A stretch of 7,044 nucleotides of DNA from Gallionella sp. UBA4737 (GCA_002403995.1 DHIV01000119.1:1669-8712); one strand, 5' to 3'; positions 1-6,466 are shown, numbered from the stretch's first letter. Translations and numbers: made by a program. Notes: generated from the sequence alone by a model not told the origin.

Positions 1-3000
1 GATGCGCGACACCACACCCTTGTTGCCGTGACGACCGGCCATCTTGTCGCCCGGTTGCAGACGGCGCTTCACCGCGACATACACCTTGACCATCTTCTGC
101 ACGCCGGCCTGCAGCTCGTCGCCCTGCGTCAGCTTCTTTTTCTTCAGTTCGAACGCGGCATCGAATTCGGCACGCTTCTGCGCCAGACCTTCCTTGACCT
201 GTTCCATCTGGGCGGCCACTTCATCATTGGCCACGCGAATATCGAACCATTGATGAGGCTCGACGCTGTGCAGATATTCCTTGCTCAGCTTGGTGCCCTT
301 GGCCAGTTTTTTCGGTCCGCCGTTGGCTGCCTTGCCATGTAACAGCTTTTCCAGGCGCGCGAACACGTCGTCCTCCACGATGCGCATCTGGTCGACCAGA
401 TCCTTCTTGTAGCGATTCAGTTCATCATCGATGATCTGCTGGGCGCGCTTGTCGCGCTGCAAACCCTCGCGGGTGAACACCTGCACATCGATCACCGTTC
501 CGGAACTGCCGGTCGGCACGCGCAGGCTGGTATCCTTCACGTCCGAAGCCTTCTCGCCGAAGATCGCGCGCAGCAGTTTTTCTTCCGGCGTCAACTGGGT
601 CTCGCCCTTGGGCGTCACCTTGCCGACCAGCACGTCGCCCACCGCCACTTCCGCGCCGATATGCACGATGCCGCATTCGTCCAGCCGCGCCAGTTGCGCT
701 TCGGCCAGATTCGGGATGTCGCGGGTGATCTCTTCCGCACCGAGTTTGGTATCGCGCGCCGCAATGGTCAGTTCTTCGATGTGAATGGAGGTGAAGCGAT
801 CCTGTGCCGAAACGCGCTCGGAGATCAGGATCGAGTCCTCGTAGTTGTAACCGTTCCACGGCATGAACGCGACCAGCATGTTCTGGCCGAGGGCCAGTTC
901 TCCCATATCGGTGGAAGCGCCATCCGCCACCACGTCGCCGCGCGCGATCACATCGCCCACCTTGACCAGCGGACGCTGGTTGATATTGGTGTTCTGGTTG
1001 GAACGGGTGTATTTGGTCAGGTTGTAGATATCCACACCGACTTCGCCGGCAGTTGTTTCGTCGTCGTTGACGCGCACCACGATACGGGCGGCATCCACGT
1101 AATCGATACGTCCGCCGCGCCAGGCTTGCACCGTCGTGCCGGAGTCCACCGCCACGGTACGCTCAAGACCGGTTCCTACCAGCGGCTTTTCCGCACGCAG
1201 GCAAGGCACGGCCTGGCGTTGCATGTTGGCGCCCATCAAGGCGCGGTTGGCATCGTCATGTTCCAGGAACGGAATCAGCGAAGCCGCCACCGATACCACC
1301 TGCGAAGGCGATACGTCCATATATTCCATCTGGTCCGGGGCAGCCAGCACGAATTCATTGTGATGGCGCGCAGAAACGATGTCGTTGGTGAAGTGGCCTT
1401 TCTTGTCCAGCTCGGCATTCGCCTGGGCGATGGTGAACTTGCCTTCTTCGATCGCCGACAGATAATCGACATCGTCAGACACCTTGCCCTTGGCGACCTT
1501 GCGGTATGGCGTTTCGATGAAGCCGTACTCGTTGGTGCGTGCATACAACGCCAGCGAGTTGATCAGGCCGATGTTCGGGCCTTCCGGAGTTTCGATCGGG
1601 CATACGCGGCCATAGTGGGTCGGATGCACGTCGCGCACCTCGAAGCCGGCGCGTTCGCGGGTCAGCCCGCCCGGTCCGAGCGCGGAGATGCGGCGCTTGT
1701 GCGTGATTTCAGACAGGGGATTGGTCTGGTCCATGAACTGAGACAACTGGCTGGAGCCGAAGAATTCTTTGACCGCAGCCGAGATCGGCTTGGCATTGAT
1801 CAGGTCATGCGGCATCAGGTTATCGGTCTCGGCTTGCCCGAGACGTTCCTTGACGGCACGTTCCACGCGGGCCAAGCCGGCGCGGAACTGGTTTTCGGCC
1901 AATTCACCCACGGCGCGCACGCGGCGGTTGCCGAGGTGGTCGATGTCATCGATCTCGCCGTGCCCGTTGCGCAGATCGACCAGGATCTTCACCACTGCGA
2001 CGATGTCATCATTTGACAAAATCGATGAGCCGGTCAGTTCCTCGCGGCCGACGCGACGATTGAATTTCATGCGGCCTACAGCCGATAGATCATAGCGTTC
2101 TTCATTGAAGAACAAGCCATTGAACAGGTTTTCCACCGCATCTTCGGTGGGCGGCTCGCCAGGACGCATCATGCGGTAGATCGCCACGCGCGCCGTCCAT
2201 TGATCGGTGGTTTCATCGGTGCGCAAGGTTTGCGAAATGAATGCGCCATGATCCAGATCGTTGGTATACAAGGTATTTATTTTCTTGATGCCGGCGGCTT
2301 GCAGGGCATGCAGCAACGCTTCTGTGATCTCGTCATTGGCGTTGGCGATGATCTCGCCGCTGTCCTTGTCCACGATGTTGCTGGCGATCACGCGACCGAT
2401 CAGGAATTCTTCAGTCACATCCAGTTTGTCGATACCGGCTTCCTCTATTTCGCGGATATGGCGCACGGTAATGCGCTTGTCTTTGGCCACGATGACCTTG
2501 CCTGATTTGCCCAATATATCAAAGCGCGCCGTGTCGCCGCGCAGGCGCTCCGGCACCACCTCGAACTGTATGCCCTTCTTGCTCAGATGGAACGCGTCAA
2601 ACTCGAAAAATATCTTGAGCATGTCTTCGTTGCTGTAGCCCAGCGAGCGCAGCAGGATGGTGACCGGCATCTTGCGGCGGCGGTCGATACGGAAGTACAC
2701 GTAGTCCTTCGCGTCGAATTCGAAGTCCAGCCACGAGCCGCGATACGGGATGATGCGCGCGGAAAACAGCAGCTTTCCGGAGGAATGGGTCTTGCCGCGG
2801 TCATGCTCAAAGAACACGCCAGGCGAACGATGCAACTGGGAAACGATGACGCGCTCGGTGCCGTTGATCACGAACGAACCGGTGTGGGTCATCAGCGGGA
2901 TTTCTCCCATGTACACTTCCTGCTCCTTGACTTCCTTGACTGTGGGCTTGGACGCCTCCTTGTCCATGATGGTCAGGCGCACGCGGGCGCGCAACGGGGA

Positions 3001-3291
3001 AGCATAAGTCAGTCCGCGTTGCCGGCATTCCTTCACGTCGAACGGAGGCATGCCCAGCTGGTAGCTGACAAAATCGAGACGCGCATTCTTGGAATGGCTG
3101 TGAATCGGAAAGATGCCGTTAAAGGCAGCCTGCAAACCGTTATTCTTGCGCTGTTCAGGCGGGGTATAAGCCTGCAAAAATGCGGCGAAAGACTCCAATT
3201 GAGTGGACAACAAAAAGGGAACCGGCAAAGCACCGACTCGCTTTGCAAAACTTTTACGGATACGTTTTTTTTCGGTAAAAGAGTAGTTCAT
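1..3291 (-). CDS. rpoB: RNA polymerase beta subunit RpoB, C-terminus cut off by the window edge
   Basis: This encodes the second-largest core subunit of RNA polymerase, which forms one side of the active-site cleft. The frame is open for 1097 codons from ATG at 3291, without a stop, to base 1. By comparison with E. coli (1342 residues) about 260 C-terminal residues lie outside. The start is fixed by GGAG at 3300-3297, 5 nt upstream, and by the N-terminus MNYSFTEKKRIRKSFAKR. The rifampicin region reads FFGSSQLSQFMDQTNPLSEI, with the Asp equivalent to E. coli D516 at residue 521 (codon 1731-1729), then THKRRISALGPGGL. The Asp, His and Ser resistance hot spots are all wild type. Near the edge GDKMAGRHGNKGV carries the two active-site lysines (1083 and 1091; E. 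coli K1065 and K1073). The offset from E. coli grows from +5 to +18 between these points, so about 13 residues are inserted, probably in the lineage-variable stretch before GDKM. It is separated from rplL by a structured 211-nt gap. rpoC would be expected next, outside the window. Confidence 0.99.
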   Translation of the reverse strand, partial: MNYSFTEKKRIRKSFAKRVGALPVPFLLSTQLESFAAFLQAYTPPEQRKNNGLQAAFNGIFPIHSHSKNARLDFVSYQLGMPPFDVKECRQRGLTYASPLRARVRLTIMDKEASKPTVKEVKEQEVYMGEIPLMTHTGSFVINGTERVIVSQLHRSPGVFFEHDRGKTHSSGKLLFSARIIPYRGSWLDFEFDAKDYVYFRIDRRRKMPVTILLRSLGYSNEDMLKIFFEFDAFHLSKKGIQFEVVPERLRGDTARFDILGKSGKVIVAKDKRITVRHIREIEEAGIDKLDVTEEFLIGRVIASNIVDKDSGEIIANANDEITEALLHALQAAGIKKINTLYTNDLDHGAFISQTLRTDETTDQWTARVAIYRMMRPGEPPTEDAVENLFNGLFFNEERYDLSAVGRMKFNRRVGREELTGSSILSNDDIVAVVKILVDLRNGHGEIDDIDHLGNRRVRAVGELAENQFRAGLARVERAVKERLGQAETDNLMPHDLINAKPISAAVKEFFGSSQLSQFMDQTNPLSEITHKRRISALGPGGLTRERAGFEVRDVHPTHYGRVCPIETPEGPNIGLINSLALYARTNEYGFIETPYRKVAKGKVSDDVDYLSAIEEGKFTIAQANAELDKKGHFTNDIVSARHHNEFVLAAPDQMEYMDVSPSQVVSVAASLIPFLEHDDANRALMGANMQRQAVPCLRAEKPLVGTGLERTVAVDSGTTVQAWRGGRIDYVDAARIVVRVNDDETTAGEVGVDIYNLTKYTRSNQNTNINQRPLVKVGDVIARGDVVADGASTDMGELALGQNMLVAFMPWNGYNYEDSILISERVSAQDRFTSIHIEELTIAARDTKLGAEEITRDIPNLAEAQLARLDECGIVHIGAEVAVGDVLVGKVTPKGETQLTPEEKLLRAIFGEKASDVKDTSLRVPTGSSGTVIDVQVFTREGLQRDKRAQQIIDDELNRYKKDLVDQMRIVEDDVFARLEKLLHGKAANGGPKKLAKGTKLSKEYLHSVEPHQWFDIRVANDEVAAQMEQVKEGLAQKRAEFDAAFELKKKKLTQGDELQAGVQKMVKVYVAVKRRLQPGDKMAGRHGNKGVVSRI

Positions 3292-3373
3292 ATAATCTCC
3301 ACGATTGAGGAAAAACAAAATTTGCGGGCTTTTTGCCTTGCGGCGAAATGCCTGCTTATGTCTCTTCAGAACC

Positions 3374-3458
3374 GGCTAACCCTCGGGTTATGCCAGAGCT
3401 AAAAGACAGGGGGCAGGAAACATTTATCGCTTCCTGGCCGCTGCCTTCTTAAAGCGGC
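3374..3458 (-). other. Run of three hairpins upstream of rpoB
   Basis: Between the rplL-proximal hairpin and rpoB the transcript can form three more stems. 3437-3458 pairs GCCGCT with AGCGGC (6 bp, 10-nt loop). 3414-3436 pairs CAGGAA with TTCCTG (6 bp, 11-nt loop) and stacks directly on the first. 3374-3394 pairs TAACCC with GGGTTA, extended by a GGC/GCC clamp around one bulged base (9 bp). None is followed by a U-run. In E. coli the equivalent spacer is cut by RNase III, so these may be processing or stabilising structures. The pairing is seen directly and the function is inferred. The remaining bases 3301-3373 hold only A/T-rich sequence; I see no clear promoter there. Confidence 0.5.
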
Positions 3459-3459
3459 A

Positions 3460-3487
3460 AAAGGCTGACGGTAAACCGCCAGCCTTT
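3460..3487 (-). terminator. rplL–rpoB intergenic attenuator hairpin
   Basis: Sixteen bases after the rplL stop the transcript forms a near-perfect stem. Arms 3475-3487 and 3460-3472 pair over 13 bp with one G·U. The innermost A-U pair would open to give a UUUA loop. The stem ends in AAAGGCUG/CAGCCUUU and the transcript then reads U followed by GCCGC, so the U-tract is only four bases long and is partly inside the stem. That suits partial rather than complete termination. E. coli has a partial attenuator at this position that lowers rpoBC expression relative to the ribosomal protein genes, and the location here is the same. The structure is certain; termination efficiency is not known from sequence. 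Confidence 0.75.
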
Positions 3488-3502
3488 CTACAGCATGGTA
3501 CC

Positions 3503-3880
3503 TTACTTGATTTCAGCGACTGCGCCAGCTTCTACCAGCTGCTTCAGTGCAGCTTCGGCATCCGCTTTGGAAACACCTTCCTTTACGTTCTTGGGCGCAC
3601 CGTCGACCAGATCCTTGGCTTCTTTCAAACCCAGGCCGGTAATGGTGCGAACCGCCTTGATCGTGTTCACTTTGTTATCGCCGGGGCCCTTGAGCACCAC
3701 GGTGAACTCGGTTTGTTCAGCTGCAGCAGCACCCGCAGCAGCACCGGCAGCAGGTCCGGCAACAGCGACCGCTGCTGCAGACACGCCGAATTTCTCTTCC
3801 ATTTGCTTGATCAGATCGGAAAGTTCCAGCACCGTCATCTTGGCGATTGCATCCATCACGCCAGCATTAGTTGTAGACAT
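3503..3880 (-). CDS. rplL: 50S ribosomal protein L7/L12
   Basis: L7/L12 is the multi-copy acidic stalk protein. Its dimers sit on L10 and recruit and stimulate the GTPases EF-Tu, EF-G, IF2 and RF3. The product is 125 residues, normal for the family. An N-terminal dimerisation segment (about 1-32, with VLELSDLIKQMEEKFGV) is followed by a flexible Ala/Gly/Pro hinge (about 34-53). The globular C-terminal domain (about 55-125) contains NKVNTIKAVR, the GLGLKEAKDLV helix that contacts factors, and the KEGVSKADAEAALKQL helix. AGGAG at 3891-3887 lies 6 nt before the ATG. The GC-rich alanine repeat of the hinge is a property of the protein, not a separate DNA element. It lies 48 nt after rplJ, usual for the cotranscribed pair that must yield about four or more L12 per L10, and directly before the attenuator. 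Confidence 0.99.
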   Translation of the reverse strand: MSTTNAGVMDAIAKMTVLELSDLIKQMEEKFGVSAAAVAVAGPAAGAAAGAAAAEQTEFTVVLKGPGDNKVNTIKAVRTITGLGLKEAKDLVDGAPKNVKEGVSKADAEAALKQLVEAGAVAEIK

Positions 3881-3897
3881 ATTGTTCTCCTAATTTC

Positions 3898-3924
3898 GTT
3901 AATTCAAAGTTCAGTTAATTCAAA
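3898..3924 (-). repeat. 11-bp direct repeat in the rplJ–rplL gap
   Basis: The 11-mer GTTAATTCAAA (plus strand) occurs at 3898-3908 and again at 3914-3924, 16 bases apart. Together the copies make up most of the 48-nt spacer. The region is A/T-rich and poorly structured, which could help keep the rplL ribosome-binding site accessible and so favour the high L12 yield. That role is inference, and the duplication may be chance in A/T-rich sequence. Confidence 0.4.
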
Positions 3925-3928
3925 AATA

Positions 3929-4429
3929 TCAAGCAGCGGTTGCGGCTTCGTGCTTGTCGCGGATCGCAGCCAGCGTGCGGACAAACTTTGCAGTCGTCGC
4001 ATTCATGGTTGCCATCAGGCGCGCAATCAACTCGTCGCGGCTTGGTGTTGCAGCGAGCACAGCGACTTGTTCCGCAGACATCAGGGAACCACTCATTGCA
4101 CCGGCCTTGATCACCAGCTTGTCATTGGTTTTGGCAAAATCGAACACCACTTTTGCCGCAGCGACTGCATCAGCACTCATGCTATACACAAGAGGGCCGA
4201 CCATTTTTTCAGCCAGTGCTTCAAAAGGTGTTCCTTTTACCGCGCGCTGCGCCAAGGTGTTTTTCAACACATGGAAATACACACCAGATTTGCGCGCGCT
4301 AGCACGCAGCTTGGTGATGTCAGCGACCTTGATGCCACGGTATTCTGCCAAGACGATAGTTTGCGCCTGCGCCACCTGGGCACTGACCTCCGCTACCACG
4401 GCTTGCTTTTCTTGCAGATTGAGACTCAA
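3929..4429 (-). CDS. rplJ: 50S ribosomal protein L10, TTG start
   Basis: L10 anchors the L7/L12 stalk to 23S rRNA beside L11 and, as the L10–L12 complex, represses its own mRNA. The chosen start is TTG at 4429-4427. A perfect GGAGG at 4439-4435 lies 5 nt upstream, and the product then begins MSLNLQEKQAVVAEVSAQVA, as L10 proteins normally do. The 166 residues match the family (about 165-175). The N-terminal rRNA-binding domain (about 1-130) includes VLAEYRGIKVADITKLR and VLKNTLAQRAV. The C-terminal helix (about 130-162, ELIARLMATMNATTAKFVRT) is where L12 dimers dock. An in-frame ATG at 4465 would add 12 residues (MCVSAFRKLEED) that are not L10-like and would place the start upstream of the Shine-Dalgarno, so I rejected it. 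rplJ follows a 254-nt leader after rplA and precedes rplL by 48 nt. The rare start codon may limit L10 relative to L12. Confidence 0.97.
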   Translation of the reverse strand: MSLNLQEKQAVVAEVSAQVAQAQTIVLAEYRGIKVADITKLRASARKSGVYFHVLKNTLAQRAVKGTPFEALAEKMVGPLVYSMSADAVAAAKVVFDFAKTNDKLVIKAGAMSGSLMSAEQVAVLAATPSRDELIARLMATMNATTAKFVRTLAAIRDKHEAATAA

Positions 4430-4434
4430 GTCTT

Positions 4435-4439
4435 CCTCC
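4435..4439 (-). promoter_or_regulatory. Ribosome-binding site that decides the rplJ TTG start
   Basis: GGAGG on the transcript lies 5 nt upstream of TTG at 4429. It is the only strong Shine-Dalgarno near the 5' end of rplJ and rules out the upstream in-frame ATG at 4465. Confidence 0.85.
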
Positions 4440-4446
4440 AATTTCC

Positions 4447-4468
4447 GGAATGCACTCACGCACATTCC
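4447..4468 (-). other. GNRA-capped hairpin next to the rplJ ribosome-binding site
   Basis: On the transcript this 22-mer folds into a continuous 9-bp stem (seven Watson-Crick pairs and two G·U) closed by the loop GUGA, a GNRA tetraloop. The left arm is GGAAUGUGC and the right arm GUGCAUUCC. It ends 7 nt before GGAGG. Position and loop type suggest it takes part in translational control of rplJ, for example as part of the L10-binding fold or as a tertiary contact. Pairing is seen; role is inferred. Confidence 0.6.
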
Positions 4469-4647
4469 ATCGTTTACAACGGCGACCTTGAATCAGGAGA
4501 ACAATCATTCCTGCTCGCGGGCGCACCATCTACGTGGGCCGCCGGATGTCCGATATGCGGGACGCTCCGCCAATTAAGTCTCAGGCCAACCGCGCCTTCA
4601 ACACCTACGGTCTCGGATGCTGCAAGCACGCCAGCATTCCAAAACTT

Positions 4648-4673
4648 TTGCCGGCGAAAAACTTGCCGGCGAA
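4648..4673 (-). repeat. GC-rich repeated palindrome after rplA
   Basis: The 11-mer TTGCCGGCGAA (plus strand) occurs at 4648-4658 and 4663-4673. Each copy contains the palindrome GCCGGC, so the transcript can pair 4665-4670 with 4650-4655 in a 6-bp all-GC stem with a 9-nt loop. It starts 10 nt after the rplA stop and is followed by AAAAGUUUU rather than a clean U-run. It could protect the 3' end of an L11-operon transcript or cause weak pausing. Confidence 0.4.
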
Positions 4674-4683
4674 TTCAATGCAA

Positions 4684-5373
4684 CTAAGCGGTCAAACTCG
4701 CCTGTTCAACGCGTATCCCCGCCCCCATGGTGCTGGAGAGCGATACCTTCTTCAGGTATATGCCCTTGGAAGCCGGCGGCTTGGCCTTGTTCAGCGCATC
4801 AACCAGAGCCAGCAGATTCTCACGCAATGCTTCCGGTGCGAATGAAGCGCGCCCGATGGTGCACTGTACGATGCCGTTCTTGTCGGTGCGATATTGCACT
4901 TGACCTGCCTTGGCATTCTTCACCGCCCCCGCTACGTCAGCGGATACGGTACCCACCTTGGGATTTGGCATCAAACCGCGCGGCCCGAGGATCTGGCCCA
5001 ATTGGCCGACCAGGCGCATCGCATCAGGGCTGGCGATCAGCACGTCAAAATTCAAATTTCCGCCCTTGATGGACTCGGCCAGATCCTCGAAGCCGACGAT
5101 GTCAGCACCGGCAGACTTGGCTTCTTCAGCCTTTGCGCCCTGGGCGAACACTGCGACGCGCACCGTCTTGCCGGTGCCCTTGGGCAACACGACAGAGCCG
5201 CGCACCAATTGGTCTGATTTCTTGGCATCAATGCCGAGGTTGATCGCAACATCGATGGATTCATCGAACTTGGCCCCTGCATTTTCTTTAACCAGATTCA
5301 GCGCATCACTCAAGGGATACAGCTTATTGCGGTCGACCTTGGCTGCGATTGCTTTATAGCGTTTGGACATCAT
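4684..5373 (-). CDS. rplA: 50S ribosomal protein L1
   Basis: L1 binds 23S rRNA helices 76-78 and forms the mobile L1 stalk that guides deacylated tRNA out of the E site. It also represses its own operon by binding the mRNA ahead of rplK. The product is 229 residues from ATG at 5373 or 228 from ATG at 5370; E. coli L1 has 234. I prefer 5373 because GGAGG lies 9 nt upstream, inside the end of rplK, but MSKRYKAIAAKVD from 5370 is equally L1-like. The signature LGPRGLMPNPKVGTV is at residues 129-143. The RNA-binding domain I ends include FDESIDVAINLGID near the N-terminus and KGIYLKKVSLSSTMG near the C-terminus, with domain II between. The start follows the rplK TAA after a single base, so the two genes are almost certainly translationally coupled. 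The stop is TAG. Confidence 0.98.
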   Translation of the reverse strand: MMSKRYKAIAAKVDRNKLYPLSDALNLVKENAGAKFDESIDVAINLGIDAKKSDQLVRGSVVLPKGTGKTVRVAVFAQGAKAEEAKSAGADIVGFEDLAESIKGGNLNFDVLIASPDAMRLVGQLGQILGPRGLMPNPKVGTVSADVAGAVKNAKAGQVQYRTDKNGIVQCTIGRASFAPEALRENLLALVDALNKAKPPASKGIYLKKVSLSSTMGAGIRVEQASLTA

Positions 5374-5374
5374 G

Positions 5375-5806
5375 TTATACGCCCTCCACGGTGATGCCCA
5401 TACTGCGGGCGCTTCCGGCGATAGTGCGCACTGCTGCGTCCATATCAGCTGCGGTCAGATCCGGCATCTTGGTTGTAGCGATCTGTTCCGCTTGCTTGCG
5501 GGTCAGCTTACCAACCTTGTCGGTATGGGGAGTTTTACTGCCTTTTTGAATTCCCGCAGCCTTCTTGATCAGAATGCTCGCGGGTGGGGTCTTCATGATG
5601 AAAGTGAAGCTCTTGTCCGCGAATGCGGTGATCACCACCGGAATCGGCAGGCCCGGTTCAACGCCCTGGGTTTGCGCGTTGAACGCCTTGCAGAATTCCA
5701 TGATGTTCAGTCCGCGCTGACCCAGTGCCGGGCCGATTGGGGGACTGGGATTTGCCTTGCCTGCAGGTACCTGCAGCTTGATATAGCCGACGACCTTCTT
5801 TGCCAC
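5375..5806 (-). CDS. rplK: 50S ribosomal protein L11, GTG start
   Basis: L11 binds the GTPase-associated centre of 23S rRNA (helices 43-44) and contacts EF-G, release factors and RelA. The product is 143 residues, essentially the family length. The N-terminal domain (about 1-70) carries the proline motif PSPPIGPALGQRGLNIMEF at 20-38, the site where thiopeptides such as thiostrepton bind, with wild-type prolines. The C-terminal rRNA-binding domain (about 75-143) contains KTPPASILIKKAAGI and IAGSARSMGITVEG. The start is GTG at 5806-5804, with AAGGAG at 5819-5814, 7 nt upstream. No better in-frame start exists and the protein reads MAKKVVGYIKLQVPAGKANP from its first codon. It is the first gene after a 126-nt structured gap, as expected for an L11 operon with its own control point, and is followed by rplA after one base. 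Confidence 0.98.
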   Translation of the reverse strand: MAKKVVGYIKLQVPAGKANPSPPIGPALGQRGLNIMEFCKAFNAQTQGVEPGLPIPVVITAFADKSFTFIMKTPPASILIKKAAGIQKGSKTPHTDKVGKLTRKQAEQIATTKMPDLTAADMDAAVRTIAGSARSMGITVEGV

Positions 5807-5825
5807 GTTAATACTCCTTGTCAGT

Positions 5826-5863
5826 GGGTTAAACGCATACCGCCATTACTCCGGTACGCTCCC
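5826..5863 (-). promoter_or_regulatory. Hairpin ahead of rplK, candidate L1-binding autoregulatory site
   Basis: The transcript forms an 8-bp stem, GCGUACCG (5859-5852) with CGGUAUGC (5842-5835), including one G·U, around a 9-nt loop. A short GGG/CCC helix (5863-5861 with 5828-5826) can close it from outside. The intervening unpaired bases are unequal (1-2 nt on one side, 6 on the other). L1 recognises two short helices joined by an asymmetric internal loop in 23S rRNA and, in E. coli, in the mRNA leader ahead of rplK. The outer helix ends 7 nt before the rplK Shine-Dalgarno, so binding could block initiation. The fold is visible; identity as the L1 site is inference from position and shape. 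Confidence 0.5.
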
Positions 5864-5880
5864 CGTTAGCACAACTAAAT

Positions 5881-5930
5881 CAGCCTGTAGCCTGTAGCAA
5901 AGCTACCAGCTACAGGCTACCAGCTACTAC
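5881..5930 (-). repeat. Heptad-phased inverted repeat after nusG
   Basis: On the plus strand CAG/TAG begins at 5881, 5888 and 5895, and CTA begins at 5903, 5910, 5917 and 5924, always exactly 7 bases apart. The two halves are inverted. Arms 5882-5898 and 5902-5918 pair at 15 of 17 positions around a 3-nt loop, and a second register gives a perfect 12-bp match (5887-5898 with 5909-5920). It begins 2 nt after the nusG stop. No U-tract follows on the transcript, so it is not a typical intrinsic terminator. I do not recognise the family. It resembles in design the repeat at 6931-7018. Confidence 0.75.
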
Positions 5931-5932
5931 TT

Positions 5933-6466
5933 TCAGGCCTTTTCGACCTGGCCGAAATCCAGCTCTACCGGCGTCGAACGGCCAAAGATGGTCACCGCCA
6001 CACGGATCTTATTCTTGTCATAATTTACATCTTCGACCGAACCGTTGAAGTCCGTGAACGGGCCTTCCTTGACCCGTACCAGCTCACCCACCTCGAACAA
6101 TACCTTGGGCCGCGGTTTTTCAACTCCCGCCTGCATCTGCTGCATGATGTTCTGTACTTCTTTCGCGCTGATCGGCGTGGGCTTCATCGCCGAACCGCCC
6201 AGAAAACCGGTTACCTTGGGGGTGCTTTTCACCAAGTGCCAGCTTTCGTCGGTCATTTCCATCTCGACCAGCACGTAACCGGGAAAGAACTTGCGCTCGG
6301 TGATACTCTTCTGTCCGGATTTCAGCTCCACCACTTCTTCAACCGGGACCAGAATCTGGCCAAATTTATCCTGCATACCCTCGCGCTGGATGCGCTCGGT
6401 CAATGCACGCTGCACGCTTTTCTCAAACTGCGAGTACGTATGAACAACATACCAATGCATAGCCAT
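5933..6466 (-). CDS. nusG: Transcription elongation/antitermination factor NusG
   Basis: NusG binds the clamp of elongating RNA polymerase through its N-terminal domain, and Rho or ribosomal protein S10 through its C-terminal KOW domain, affecting pausing, termination and transcription–translation coupling. The product is 177 residues (E. coli 181). The N-terminal NGN domain (about 4-115) opens with HWYVVHTYSQFEKSVQRAL and contains FFPGYVLVEMEM and the LVKSTPKVTGFLGG region. A linker leads to the KOW domain (about 124-177): FEVGELVRVKEGPFTDFNG, then VEDVNYDKNKIRVAVTIFGR. The start is ATG at 6466, whose A is also the last base of the secE TGA, giving a TGATG overlap that implies coupled translation; GGGGCGAG just upstream is a modest ribosome-binding site. 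A second ATG two codons on (6460) is possible. Extension to 6601 would run through secE and is not NusG-like. Confidence 0.98.
   Translation of the reverse strand: MAMHWYVVHTYSQFEKSVQRALTERIQREGMQDKFGQILVPVEEVVELKSGQKSITERKFFPGYVLVEMEMTDESWHLVKSTPKVTGFLGGSAMKPTPISAKEVQNIMQQMQAGVEKPRPKVLFEVGELVRVKEGPFTDFNGSVEDVNYDKNKIRVAVTIFGRSTPVELDFGQVEKA

Larger units (their letters stand above)
4430..4683 (-). promoter_or_regulatory. rplJ leader, probable L10(L12) autoregulatory region
   Basis: This 254-nt gap between rplA and rplJ contains no convincing gene and several stems. In E. coli the same gap holds the rplJL promoter and the leader bound by the L10–L12 complex. Visible pairings on the transcript are GCCGGC with GCCGGC (4665-4670 with 4650-4655), a bulged 8-bp stem at 4640-4615, a 5-bp CAGGA/TCCTG stem at 4513-4494, and a GNRA-capped stem at 4468-4447. 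The last ends 7 nt before the rplJ Shine-Dalgarno. I could not identify a convincing -35/-10 pair. Assignment as the L10 leader rests on position and structure density; a match to the Rfam L10 leader model would settle it. Confidence 0.6.

Noticed and set aside
1678..1758. Rifampicin-resistance mutation in RpoB
   Set aside because: The Asp, His and Ser hot-spot residues are wild type. The Thr in MDQTNPL replaces an E. coli Asn, which I take to be normal lineage variation.
661..2016. A 451-codon plus-strand open frame, and others at 28-342, 2200-2505 and 2587-3402
   Set aside because: They lie antisense to rpoB, whose minus-strand frame is unmistakable. Their His/Gln/Val-rich products are typical of reverse-complement shadows of GC-rich genes, and no plausible ribosome-binding site or known domain is visible.
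3718..3780. GCA/GCT-rich microsatellite-like stretch
   Set aside because: It encodes the Ala-rich hinge of L7/L12 and needs no other explanation.
4430..4465. Longer L10 starting at ATG 4465
   Set aside because: The added 12 residues are unlike L10, the codons lie inside a hairpin, and the strong GGAGG lies downstream of this ATG.
4320..4529. Minus-strand frame overlapping the rplJ leader and the start of rplJ in another frame
   Set aside because: Runs into rplJ out of frame, has no clear ribosome-binding site and no recognisable protein features. A short leader peptide cannot be excluded but is not supported.
3495..4687. Plus-strand frames opposite rplL, rplJ and the rplJ leader
   Set aside because: Antisense shadows of clear ribosomal protein genes; low-complexity translations with no recognisable domain.
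5881..5930. CRISPR array or intrinsic terminator
   Set aside because: Repeat units are 7 nt with no spacers and inverted halves, and no U-tract follows the hairpin on the transcript.
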